Shown piece after piece: positions 1-5,940 of a stretch of 6,902 bases of DNA; position 1 is the stretch's first letter; each line of letters opens with the position of its first letter. A model generated the notes under the pieces. It saw nothing but the letters and a program-made list of their open reading frames with translations. It did not search any database and was not told where the DNA came from. The position numbers and the translations under genes were made by a program. The stretch is from DATAEG01 sp036258135 (GTDB taxonomy: Bacteria > Actinomycetota > Actinomycetes > Mycobacteriales > Jatrophihabitantaceae): positions 1 through 6,902 of the forward strand of contig DATAEG010000045.1 in NCBI GenBank assembly GCA_036258135.1, in the 5' to 3' direction.

Positions 1-554
1 AGATCGCGGGCCAGCGCCCGGACGTAGGTGCCGGAGGAGCACTCGACGGCGACATCCACGTCAAGCACCGGCTCCGCCGGACGGCGGATGTCGAGCACGT
101 CGAAGCCGGAGACGGTGACCCGCCGGGACGCCAGCGTGACCTGCTCGCCCGCCCGCACCCGGGCGTAGGCACGTCGGCCGTCGACCTTCACTGCCGACAC
201 CGCCGACGGCACCTGGTCCATCTCGCCGGTCAGTGTCGTCACCTCGGCCCGCACCCGCGTTTCGGTGAGCGCCGAGCAGTCCGCTGCCGAGACGACGGCG
301 CCCGCGGCGTCGTCGGTGACCGTGGCCACCCCGAGCCGGATCGTGGCCGTGTACGCCTTGTCCGCGAGAACGAGGTGGTGCAGCAACCGGGTCGCCTTGT
401 TCACCCCGACCACCAGGACGCCGGTCGCCATCGGATCCAGCGTCCCAGCGTGCCCGACCCGGCGGGTACCGGCCAGCCTGCGCACCCGGCTCACCACATC
501 GTGGGACGTGAGCCCAGCGGGCTTGTCGACGATGACCAGGCCGTCGTCGATCAC
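1..554 (-). CDS. truB: tRNA pseudouridine(55) synthase TruB, N-terminal part (3' end outside window)
   Basis: TruB converts U55 of the T-loop of elongator tRNAs to pseudouridine in the cytoplasm. The window holds the first 184 codons; the family is usually about 300 residues, so the C-terminal third lies to the left. Visible family motifs are DKPAGLTSHD at residues 10-19, the catalytic block GHAGTLDPMATG at 34-45 with the nucleophile Asp40, the KAYTATIRLG block after it, QVPSAVSAVKVDGRRAYARVR in the middle, and CSSGTYVRALARDL at the window edge. The GTG start is chosen because the product begins just before the conserved DKPAG block and has a GGAG at 562-565 with 7-nt spacing. The start overlaps the stop of the upstream MATE gene as GTGA (551-554), which implies translational coupling. 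No damage is seen in the visible part. Identity is near certain; the start is very likely. Confidence 0.97.
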   Translation of the reverse strand, partial: MIDDGLVIVDKPAGLTSHDVVSRVRRLAGTRRVGHAGTLDPMATGVLVVGVNKATRLLHHLVLADKAYTATIRLGVATVTDDAAGAVVSAADCSALTETRVRAEVTTLTGEMDQVPSAVSAVKVDGRRAYARVRAGEQVTLASRRVTVSGFDVLDIRRPAEPVLDVDVAVECSSGTYVRALARD

Positions 555-1870
555 GCCGGGTCTCCGGTGCCGACGACCTGCCAGCGGGTGCCCGCGCTGC
601 GCCACACCATGCCGACGAGACGCACGAAGATGAAGGCGGTGAGACCGGCCCACACGCCGCCGATCCCCCAGTCCCAGCGCAACGCGGCCAGGTTGATCGG
701 CGCGAAGGCGCCGACTGCGGCCACCACCGTCAGAGTGCGCATGAACGCCACGTCGCCGGCTCCGATGAGCACTCCGTCCAGGGCGAAGACCACACCGGCC
801 GCCGGCATCATCGCCACGAACCACGGCCAGAGCAGGTGCGCCTGGTGCCGCACCGCTTCCGACGAGGTGAACAGCGCCGGAATGAGTGACCACCCAGCGG
901 CCAGCAGGACAGCGAACAGGCAGCCAGCCCAGAGGCCGTAACGGGCCACCCGCCAGGCGGTGTGCCGCGCCAGCCCGACTTCCGACCCGCCGAGCGCGGC
1001 GCCGACCAGCGACTGGGCGGCGATGGCGAAGGAGTCGAGCACGAGGGCTAGGAAGTTCCAGAGTTGCAGGCCGATCTGGTGGGCGGCCACCTGCGCACTG
1101 CCCATCCGGGCGGCCACGCCGGCGGCGGTCAGAAAGGCGACCTGGAACGCCGCCGATCTGATGAGCAGGTCCCGACCGACAACCAGCTGGGCGCGCATGA
1201 CCCGGCGCTGCGGCCGGCGCCGCTCCGCGGCCCGGTGTAGCGCGCGCAAGAACAGCGCCGCGCCGATGATCTGGGCACCGACGTTCGCCACCGCCGATCC
1301 GACCAACCCCATGCCCACCGGGTAGACAAGTATCGGCGACGCCACCGCCGACGCGGCGTTGGCGGCGAGGACGATGCGGACCGGTGCCTTCGTCTCCTGG
1401 ACCCCGCGCATCCAGCCGTTGCCGGCCAGCACCAACAGCACACCGGGCATGCCGATTACTGCGATGCGGAACCACGACTCGGCCGCGGACTGGACCGGCC
1501 CCGGACCTCCGGCCAGGACCCGGGTGAGCGGTCCGGCGAGTGCCTCTCCGACCGCGACGACCACGACACCGATGGCGACGGCCAGCCATGACGCCTGGAC
1601 GCCCTCGTTCACCGCGGCGTCTCGGTTGCCGGCGCCGAATTGCCGGGCGGCGCGGGAGGTGGTCCCATACTCGACGAAGGCGCCCACGACGAGCAACACG
1701 TCCATCAGCGCGGCGCCGATGCCCAAGGCGCCGAGCGGCACGGGACCAAGGTGGCCGACGACCGCAGTGTCGACGAGCAGGTACAGCGGTTCGGCGGCCA
1801 GCACCATGAACGCCGACGCCGACAGCGCCAGTAGCCGCCGAGCGTCCAGTACCGGTTCGGCCACGGTCAT
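551..1870 (-). CDS. dinF: MATE family efflux transporter, DinF type
   Basis: Predicted inner-membrane multidrug/toxin antiporter of 439 residues, a normal length for MATE proteins. About twelve hydrophobic segments can be read in two halves. They are joined by a basic cytoplasmic loop at about residues 211-233 (RAAERRRPQRR). DinF-branch signatures are EPLYLLVDTAVVGHLG at 27-42 with acidic Glu27 and Asp34 in the first helix, RGVQETKAP at 155-163, AAHQIGLQLW at 262-271, LDSFAIAAQSLVG at 278-290 and ALDGVLIGAGD at 363-373. The ATG lies 11 nt after the GNAT stop with only a weak GGAC upstream, so it probably relies on ribosomes arriving from the GNAT gene. The stop overlaps the truB start. DinF-type proteins next to rbfA are known in mycobacteria. 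The substrate cannot be read from sequence; the family uses a Na+ or H+ gradient. The symbol marks the subfamily, not a proven SOS-induced role. Confidence 0.93.
   Translation of the reverse strand: MTVAEPVLDARRLLALSASAFMVLAAEPLYLLVDTAVVGHLGPVPLGALGIGAALMDVLLVVGAFVEYGTTSRAARQFGAGNRDAAVNEGVQASWLAVAIGVVVVAVGEALAGPLTRVLAGGPGPVQSAAESWFRIAVIGMPGVLLVLAGNGWMRGVQETKAPVRIVLAANAASAVASPILVYPVGMGLVGSAVANVGAQIIGAALFLRALHRAAERRRPQRRVMRAQLVVGRDLLIRSAAFQVAFLTAAGVAARMGSAQVAAHQIGLQLWNFLALVLDSFAIAAQSLVGAALGGSEVGLARHTAWRVARYGLWAGCLFAVLLAAGWSLIPALFTSSEAVRHQAHLLWPWFVAMMPAAGVVFALDGVLIGAGDVAFMRTLTVVAAVGAFAPINLAALRWDWGIGGVWAGLTAFIFVRLVGMVWRSAGTRWQVVGTGDPA
562..565 (-). promoter_or_regulatory. Ribosome binding site for truB
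   Basis: GGAG on the minus strand lies 7 nt before the GTG at 554. It sits inside the last codons of the MATE gene. It supports the GTG start, because the truB initiation codon overlaps the upstream stop codon. Confidence 0.6.
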
Positions 1871-1881
1871 CGGGCGTCCAT

Positions 1882-2376
1882 TTACAGAGCGCGGTACATG
1901 ATCAGCAGGTCGACGAAGCCCTGCTCCGGGTGGTGGAACCCATGGGGCACCACGCCGATGGTGCGGAAGCCCAACCGTTCGTACAGGCCGATGGCGTGGA
2001 CGTTCGTCGCCGCTACGGCGTTGAACTGCATGCCGCGGTAGCCGAGCTCGGCCGCCCGCCCGAGCGAGTGCTCGACCATGGCCCGGCCGACCCCCTTACC
2101 GCGGGCGGTCGACGACACCATGTACGACCCGTTGACGACGTGACCGCCCGGGCCGGCCTGGTTGGGAGCGATCTTGTACATCCCAACTGCGCTGCCGTCC
2201 AGGCGGGCCAGCCACACCTCGGCACTGGCGTCGCCGAGCCACTGCCGGCGCGCCCCATCCTTCGTCGTGGCCGGGTCGTAGGTGTAGGTGTCCCCGGCGG
2301 CGACGATCGCGTGCCAGATCGGCCAGAGCTCGTCCCAGTCGACGTCGCGAGCCGGGTCGATGCGCAGCTCAGCCAT
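1882..2376 (-). CDS. GNAT family N-acetyltransferase
   Basis: A 164-residue single-domain acetyl-CoA-dependent N-acetyltransferase. The acetyl-CoA pyrophosphate loop is RGKGVG at residues 92-97, preceded by the strand NGSYMV (82-87). The C-terminal motif with Asn125 followed by AIGLYERLGF (128-137) is the usual GNAT motif B. The segment KIAPNQAGPGGHVVNGSYMV resembles the Mpr1-like branch (yeast azetidine-2-carboxylate/proline-analogue acetyltransferase), so a small amine or amino-acid substrate is possible, but this is inference. The reading frame is open far upstream through rbfA. The ATG at 2376 is chosen because the GNAT fold begins here (MAELRIDPARD) and because it overlaps the rbfA stop by 8 nt (ATGGCTGA). 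GAGGG lies just upstream, though with short spacing. It is not RimI by sequence appearance. GC content and codon use look like its neighbours, so nothing points to recent transfer. Confidence 0.92.
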   Translation of the reverse strand: MAELRIDPARDVDWDELWPIWHAIVAAGDTYTYDPATTKDGARRQWLGDASAEVWLARLDGSAVGMYKIAPNQAGPGGHVVNGSYMVSSTARGKGVGRAMVEHSLGRAAELGYRGMQFNAVAATNVHAIGLYERLGFRTIGVVPHGFHHPEQGFVDLLIMYRAL

Positions 2377-2803
2377 CGCCCTCGCTCGAGGTCTTGTACG
2401 GATCGGCGTCGCCGGCGTAGGTCGCGTTGGCGCGGGCCTTGGCGGCCTCGGCGTCGGCCTGATGCGCCACCGCCAGCAGGTCCTCGATGTGCTTGGCGGT
2501 CTCGGGCACGGCGTCGCGGACGAACGTGAGCGTGGGCGTGAACTTGACGCCGGTCTGCCGGCCGACCTCGCTGCGCAGGATTCCCTTGGCCGACTCGAGG
2601 GCGGCAGCCGTGGCGTCCTGCTCCTCGGCGGTACCGAGGACGGTGTAGAACAGCGTGGCGTCGTGCAGATCACCGGTCACCCGCACGTCCGTGATCGTCA
2701 CCATGCCGAGCCGAGGGTCCTTCACCTGGCTGCTGCCCAGCATGGTGGCCACGATCTGCTTGATCCGCTCCGACAAGCGCCGGGCGCGTCCCGGATCGGC
2801 CAT
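2369..2803 (-). CDS. rbfA: 30S ribosome-binding factor RbfA
   Basis: RbfA binds the 30S subunit during late maturation and assists 16S rRNA 5'-end processing, also in cold adaptation. The 144-residue product is within the usual range for actinobacteria. Family features are the N-terminal helix RARRLSERIKQIVATML (6-22), KDPRLGMVTITDVRVTGDLHDA (28-49, split here by description only), the KH-like core GILRSEVGRQTGVKFTPTLTF (74-94) and the short acidic tail with DADPYK (132-137). The frame runs open into the DUF503 gene, but the ATG at 2803 gives a product starting at the family's usual position. It has AAGGGA at 2813-2818 with 9-nt spacing. It follows DUF503 by 17 nt and overlaps the GNAT gene. 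Its place after infB and DUF503 is the classical order. Identity is secure. Confidence 0.96.
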   Translation of the reverse strand: MADPGRARRLSERIKQIVATMLGSSQVKDPRLGMVTITDVRVTGDLHDATLFYTVLGTAEEQDATAAALESAKGILRSEVGRQTGVKFTPTLTFVRDAVPETAKHIEDLLAVAHQADAEAAKARANATYAGDADPYKTSSEGDG

Positions 2804-2820
2804 GGGTCTTCTTCCCTTCG

Positions 2821-3120
2821 TTAGTCGAGGTCGTCGTCGTCCAGCACCCGGTGCCGGGCAGCGAGCAACTCGACCTCCGGTCGCCCGGCGACGAGCCGCT
2901 CGCACGCCTCCAGCACTTCGACCGCGTGGCGGTGACTATCCGCGACCACCGCCACTCCGACCTCGGCGCGCCGATGCAACCCGGCGGCTCCGGTCTCGGC
3001 CACGGCGACGTCGAAACGGCGGCGTAGCTCGGCCACGATAGGCCGGACCACCGACCGTTTCTCCTTCAGTGAGTGGACGTCGCCTAGGAGCACGTCCAGC
3101 GCCAGCGTCCCGACCACCAT
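2821..3120 (-). CDS. ylxP: DUF503 family protein (YlxP-type)
   Basis: A 99-residue conserved small protein of the DUF503 family, whose biochemical role is not established. The family pattern is clear: a hydrophobic first strand VVGTLALDVLLGD (2-14), the signature HSLKEKRSVVRPIVAELRRRF (16-36), a central strand with AEVGVAVVADS (52-62), and a helix HAVEVLEACERLV (65-77). The tail DDDDLD is very acidic. The family fold is a small alpha/beta ferredoxin-like domain. It lies 33 nt after infB and 17 nt before rbfA, the same slot as ylxP in Bacillus, so a role in ribosome assembly or translation is suggested by context only. The ATG at 3120 is preceded by a strong ribosome binding site, which fixes the start. 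Confidence 0.93.
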   Translation of the reverse strand: MVVGTLALDVLLGDVHSLKEKRSVVRPIVAELRRRFDVAVAETGAAGLHRRAEVGVAVVADSHRHAVEVLEACERLVAGRPEVELLAARHRVLDDDDLD

Positions 3121-3123
3121 GTC

Positions 3124-3131
3124 ATCACCTC
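3124..3131 (-). promoter_or_regulatory. Strong ribosome binding site for the DUF503 gene
   Basis: GAGGTGAT on the minus strand matches eight bases of the anti-Shine-Dalgarno complement; GAGG ends 7 nt before the ATG at 3120. It occupies the 33-nt gap after the infB stop. The match is better than at most other genes here, so the gene can be initiated independently rather than only by read-through of ribosomes from infB. Confidence 0.7.
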
Positions 3132-3153
3132 AGGTCACCGACGCTGCCGACGA

Positions 3154-5817
3154 TCAGGTTCTGGGCTTCTCGCGCAGCTCGAAGGTCTCGATGACGTCGT
3201 CCACCTTGATGTCGTTGAACGAACCGAGCCCGATACCGCACTCGAATCCCTCCCGCACCTCGGTGGCGTCGTCCTTGAACCGGCGCAGCGACTCGACGGT
3301 GAGGCTGTCGGCGACGACGACGCCGTCGCGGATCAGCCTCGCCTTGCTGTTGCGCCGGATCGTCCCGGAGCGCACCAGAGCACCGGCGACATTTCCGACC
3401 CGCGGCACCCGGAAGACCTCACGCACCTCGGCGGTGCCGAGCTGGACTTCCTCGAACTCCGGCTTGAGCATGCCCTTGAGGGCGGCCTCGATCTCGTCGA
3501 TGGCGTTGTAGATCACCGAGTAGTACCGGATCTCGACGCCCTCGCGCTGGGCCAGCTCCGTGGCCTTGCCCTCGGCGCGCACGTTGAACCCGATGATGAT
3601 CGCGTTCGACGCCGCAGCCAGGTTGACGTTGGTCTCGGTGATGCCACCGACCCCGCGGTCGATGATGCGCATGCTGCCCTCGTCGGGGACGTCGATCTTC
3701 AGCAACGCCTCCTCCAGTGCCTCGACGGTGCCCGAGTTGTCGCCCTTCAGGATGAGGTTGAGCTGCTCGACCTCGCCGGCCGCGAACACCTTCTCCAGAT
3801 CCTCCAGGCTGATCCGCTTGCGGGTCCGCGCCTGGAGCGCATTGCGCTGCATGGTCGAACGCCGGTCCGCGATCTGCCGCGCGGTGCGATCCTCTTCGAC
3901 GACCAGGAACGTGTCGCCGGCGCCGGGCACGGAGGTGAGACCGAGCACCTGCACCGGACGCGACGGTGGCGCGGTGGCCAGCGCGGCCCCGTTCTCGTCC
4001 AGCATCTGCCGGACCCGGCCGTACGCGTCCCCAGCAACGATCGAGTCGCCGACGTGCAGCGTGCCGCGCTGGACCAGCACGGTTGCCACCGGGCCGCGGC
4101 CACGGTCGAGGTGGGCCTCGATGGCCACACCCTGTGCGTCCATGTCCGGATTGGCCCGCAGGTCCAGGGATGCGTCCGCGGTCAGCAGGATCGCCTCGAG
4201 CAGCGCGTCGATGTTCGTGCCGGCCCGGGCGGAGACGTTGACGAACATGGTGTCGCCGCCGTACTCCTCGGCCACCAGCCCGTACTCGGTGAGCTGCTGC
4301 CGCACCTTGTCGGGGTTGGCGCCTTCCTTGTCGATCTTGTTAACGGCGACCACGATCGGCACGTCCGCGGCCTGAGCGTGGTTCAGCGCCTCGATGGTCT
4401 GCGGCATGACGCCGTCGTCCGCGGCCACCACGAGCACCGCGATGTCGGTGACCTTCGCGCCGCGGGCCCGCATGGCCGTGAACGCCTCGTGGCCCGGGGT
4501 GTCGATGAACGTGATCGGCCGCTCGACGCCCTCGTGCTCGACAACGACTTGGTAGGCGCCGATGTGCTGGGTGATGCCGCCCGCCTCGTCGGCCACCACG
4601 TTGGTCTTGCGGATGGCGTCGAGCAGCCGGGTCTTGCCGTGGTCGACGTGACCCATGACGGTGACGACCGGCGGCCGGGCCGCCAGGTTCTCCTCGTCGC
4701 CCTCGTCGCCATAGCTGATGTCGAAGCTCTCCAGCAGTTCGCGGTCCTCGTCCTCTGGGCTGACCACCTGCACGTTGTAGTTGAGCTCAGCGCCCAGCAA
4801 CTGGAGGGTGTCCTCGTTCACCGACTGGGTGGCGGTGACCATCTCGCCGAGGTGGAACAGGACCGTCACCAGCGACGCCGGGTTGGCGTCGATCTTCTCC
4901 GCGAAGTCGGCCAGGGACGCACCGCGGGGCAGCCGGAGCACCTCGCCGTTGCCACGGGGCACCTGGACGCCGCCGATGGTCGGCGCCGACATGTTGTCGA
5001 ACTCCTGCCGACGCTGCTTGCGGCTCTTGCGGCCCCGTGACGGGCGTCCGCCGGGACGGCCGAACGCCCCCGCGGTGCCGCTGCCGCGGCCGCGGCCGCC
5101 ACCGCGACCGGCGAAACCGCCACCGGTTCCGGCGCGACCGGCGCCTGGTCCGGAAGGGGCACCGGTTCCGGGGACGCCGGGGCCACCACGGTAGGGACTA
5201 CCAGCGCCGCCCGGACGCGCCGGGGCGGCCGGACGCCCGGGACCGGCCGGCCGGGCCGGAACACCCGCGCGGCCAGCGCCCGGGCCGGGCCGCATCCCGC
5301 CCGGGGATGGACGGGCCGGCATCATGCCGGGATTGGGCCGCGGACCGCCCGGACGCGGCGGCATGCCAGGAACGCCGGGACCGCCCGGACGCGGGCCGGG
5401 ACGTGGCGGCGCGGTGCCGCCGCCCACCCCGAACGGGTTGTTGGCCACCCGCGGACCGGTTGGCCTGGGCGCGGGGGAGGGCACGTCGTAATCGGCCTCA
5501 GGTTCGGCCGGCGGCGCCACCGGGCTCGGCACCCCATCGGGGACGACCGGAGTCGGCGGGACGAGCGTGGTCGGGACGGTGCCGGAGTCGACGACCTCGA
5601 CGGCAGGCTCGGCCGGCTTCGGCGCCGCCTTTTTGGCCGGCGCGATTTTCGCGGCCTTCGGCGGCATCGCGTCGCGCAGCTTGCGCGCCACGGGCGCTTC
5701 GACCGTAGACGAGGGGCTCTTGACGTACTCGCCCAGCTCGTTCAGCTTGGCGAGCACTTCTTTGCTGGTGTAACCGAGCTCTTTGGCGAGCTCATGTACG
5801 CGGGCCTTGCCTGGCAC
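3154..5817 (-). CDS. infB: Translation initiation factor IF-2
   Basis: The 887-residue IF2 is the GTPase that delivers fMet-tRNA to the 30S subunit and promotes 50S joining. Domains in order: an N-terminal IF2_N helical unit (about 1-50, ARVHELAKELGYTSKEVL); a disordered Ala/Pro then Gly/Pro/Arg linker (about 52-260); a basic stretch RGRKSRKQRRQEFDNM (261-276); a second IF2_N-like region (about 290-355); an acidic stretch (about 354-376); the G domain with G1 GHVDHGKT (389-396), Thr416 in GGITQHIG, G3 DTPGHE (439-444), G4 NKID (493-496) and G5 SA (529-530); the beta-barrel domain II (about 555-645); and C1 and C2 domains, the latter with GFECGIGL (857-864), conserved Cys860. All GTPase motifs are intact. 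The GTG start follows AAGGAG and begins the product directly at the IF2_N unit. The long linker is typical of actinobacteria. Upstream leader features may regulate it. Confidence 0.98.
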   Translation of the reverse strand: MPGKARVHELAKELGYTSKEVLAKLNELGEYVKSPSSTVEAPVARKLRDAMPPKAAKIAPAKKAAPKPAEPAVEVVDSGTVPTTLVPPTPVVPDGVPSPVAPPAEPEADYDVPSPAPRPTGPRVANNPFGVGGGTAPPRPGPRPGGPGVPGMPPRPGGPRPNPGMMPARPSPGGMRPGPGAGRAGVPARPAGPGRPAAPARPGGAGSPYRGGPGVPGTGAPSGPGAGRAGTGGGFAGRGGGRGRGSGTAGAFGRPGGRPSRGRKSRKQRRQEFDNMSAPTIGGVQVPRGNGEVLRLPRGASLADFAEKIDANPASLVTVLFHLGEMVTATQSVNEDTLQLLGAELNYNVQVVSPEDEDRELLESFDISYGDEGDEENLAARPPVVTVMGHVDHGKTRLLDAIRKTNVVADEAGGITQHIGAYQVVVEHEGVERPITFIDTPGHEAFTAMRARGAKVTDIAVLVVAADDGVMPQTIEALNHAQAADVPIVVAVNKIDKEGANPDKVRQQLTEYGLVAEEYGGDTMFVNVSARAGTNIDALLEAILLTADASLDLRANPDMDAQGVAIEAHLDRGRGPVATVLVQRGTLHVGDSIVAGDAYGRVRQMLDENGAALATAPPSRPVQVLGLTSVPGAGDTFLVVEEDRTARQIADRRSTMQRNALQARTRKRISLEDLEKVFAAGEVEQLNLILKGDNSGTVEALEEALLKIDVPDEGSMRIIDRGVGGITETNVNLAAASNAIIIGFNVRAEGKATELAQREGVEIRYYSVIYNAIDEIEAALKGMLKPEFEEVQLGTAEVREVFRVPRVGNVAGALVRSGTIRRNSKARLIRDGVVVADSLTVESLRRFKDDATEVREGFECGIGLGSFNDIKVDDVIETFELREKPRT
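4990..5006 (-). promoter_or_regulatory. Possible internal IF2 start (ATG 4992 with AGGAG)
   Basis: Codon 276 of infB is an ATG (4990-4992), preceded by AGGAG at 5002-5006 with 9-nt spacing. It sits exactly at the border between the disordered linker and the second IF2_N region. Initiation here would give a 612-residue IF2 without the linker. E. coli and Bacillus make shorter IF2 forms from internal starts. The AGGAG comes from the codons of a conserved Gln-Glu pair, so it may be accidental. Confidence 0.25.
5038..5664 (-). other. infB: Low-complexity disordered linker inside IF2
   Basis: Codons of about residues 52-260 encode almost only Pro, Gly, Arg and Ala. A Lys/Ala/Pro part comes first (KKAAPKPAEPAVEV), then many PGGPG, RPGG, PARP and GRGGGRGRG units, followed by the basic tract. 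The DNA is correspondingly extreme in GC, with runs such as GCGGCCGCGG near 5085-5100. These are irregular degenerate repeats, not exact tandem copies. Such linkers vary strongly in length between related species. Arg-Gly-rich segments often bind RNA, but a function here is inference. Confidence 0.85.
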
Positions 5818-5821
5818 GGCA

Positions 5822-5827
5822 CTCCTT
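5822..5827 (-). promoter_or_regulatory. Ribosome binding site for infB
   Basis: AAGGAG on the minus strand ends 4 nt before the GTG at 5817, within the purine run AAGAAGGAG. It decides the GTG start of infB, as no ATG is near. It lies 8 nt after the base of the GC-rich hairpin at 5836-5862, so it is not enclosed in that stem. Confidence 0.8.
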
Positions 5828-5835
5828 CTTCGAGT

Positions 5836-5862
5836 GGGCCGGGCGGTGGCGCCGCGCGGCCC
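5836..5862 (-). promoter_or_regulatory. GC-rich hairpin just upstream of infB
   Basis: In the minus-strand RNA, GGGCCG (5862-5857) pairs with CGGCCC (5841-5836). After one C-C mismatch, GCGG (5855-5852) pairs with CCGC (5846-5843), closing a five-base loop CGCCA. Ten G-C pairs make it very stable. No U-run follows, so it is not a typical intrinsic terminator. It sits between the last mini-ORF stop (TAA 5867-5865) and the infB binding site. Possible roles are a pause site, a processing site or an RNA element that keeps the start region open; none is proven. Confidence 0.6.
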
Positions 5863-5864
5863 GA

Positions 5865-5940
5865 TTAGCGGGGTACTGCTCTCATGACTGTGGGCTCATG
5901 ATCGAGACTTCATCGGGCACTCATGGGCTTCTCGGCTCAT
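5865..5940 (-). other. Leader with chain of ATGA-overlapping mini-ORFs
   Basis: Minus-strand ATGA occurs at 5940-5937, 5924-5921, 5913-5910, 5899-5896 and 5885-5882. The first overlaps the ylxR stop and opens a 14-codon frame (MSREAHECPMKSRS, stop TGA 5898-5896). That stop overlaps the ATG at 5899 of a 5-codon frame (MSPQS), whose stop (5884-5882) overlaps the ATG at 5885 of a 6-codon frame (MRAVPR, TAA 5867-5865). A side frame MSAR starts at 5924 and stops on the ATGA at 5913-5910, whose ATG is in frame with the 14-codon ORF. No clear Shine-Dalgarno precedes these starts, so translation would depend on reinitiation. The last two units form TCATGA-N8-TCATGA, a possible 6-bp hairpin (5882-5901). 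The pattern is seen directly; function is inference. A protein-binding direct repeat is an alternative. Confidence 0.45.
5882..5901 (-). repeat. TCATGA-N8-TCATGA repeat / small hairpin
   Basis: Two exact copies of the self-complementary TCATGA lie 14 nt apart (5901-5896 and 5887-5882). Because the unit is palindromic, the copies are both direct and inverted repeats. In RNA they could form a six-pair stem with the eight-base loop GCCCACAG, hiding both ATGA stop-start sites. On DNA the 14-bp spacing could also suit a dimeric regulator. Confidence 0.45.

Noticed and set aside
1359..1901. Plus-strand open frame of 180 codons opposite the MATE gene
   Set aside because: Shadow of a membrane-protein gene with clear DinF motifs; no ribosome binding site or family resemblance.
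2377..2673. Upstream extension of the GNAT frame to a 263-residue product
   Set aside because: The extra 99 residues overlap rbfA out of frame and are Arg/Pro/Ser-rich shadow sequence; the GNAT domain begins at the ATG at 2376.
2804..2905. Upstream extension of rbfA into the DUF503 gene
   Set aside because: The extension is Arg-rich, overlaps the DUF503 coding end, and the ATG at 2803 with AAGGGA fits the family N-terminus.
3560..4375. Plus-strand open frame of 271 codons antisense to infB
   Set aside because: Its Ser/Arg/Thr-rich composition is that of a reverse-frame shadow; IF2 domains on the other strand explain the constraint.
4054..5040. Long plus-strand open frame of 328 codons antisense to infB
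   Set aside because: It lies wholly opposite the conserved GTPase and IF2_N coding region. Its product has no recognisable fold, and such open antisense frames are expected in GC-rich genes.
5085..5100. GCGGCCGC-rich palindromic run as a possible protein-binding site
   Set aside because: It is explained by Gly/Arg codons of the IF2 linker in very GC-rich DNA.
5836..5862. Intrinsic terminator before infB
   Set aside because: The stem is strong but is followed by ACTCGAAG rather than a U-run, and it lies inside an operon normally transcribed through.
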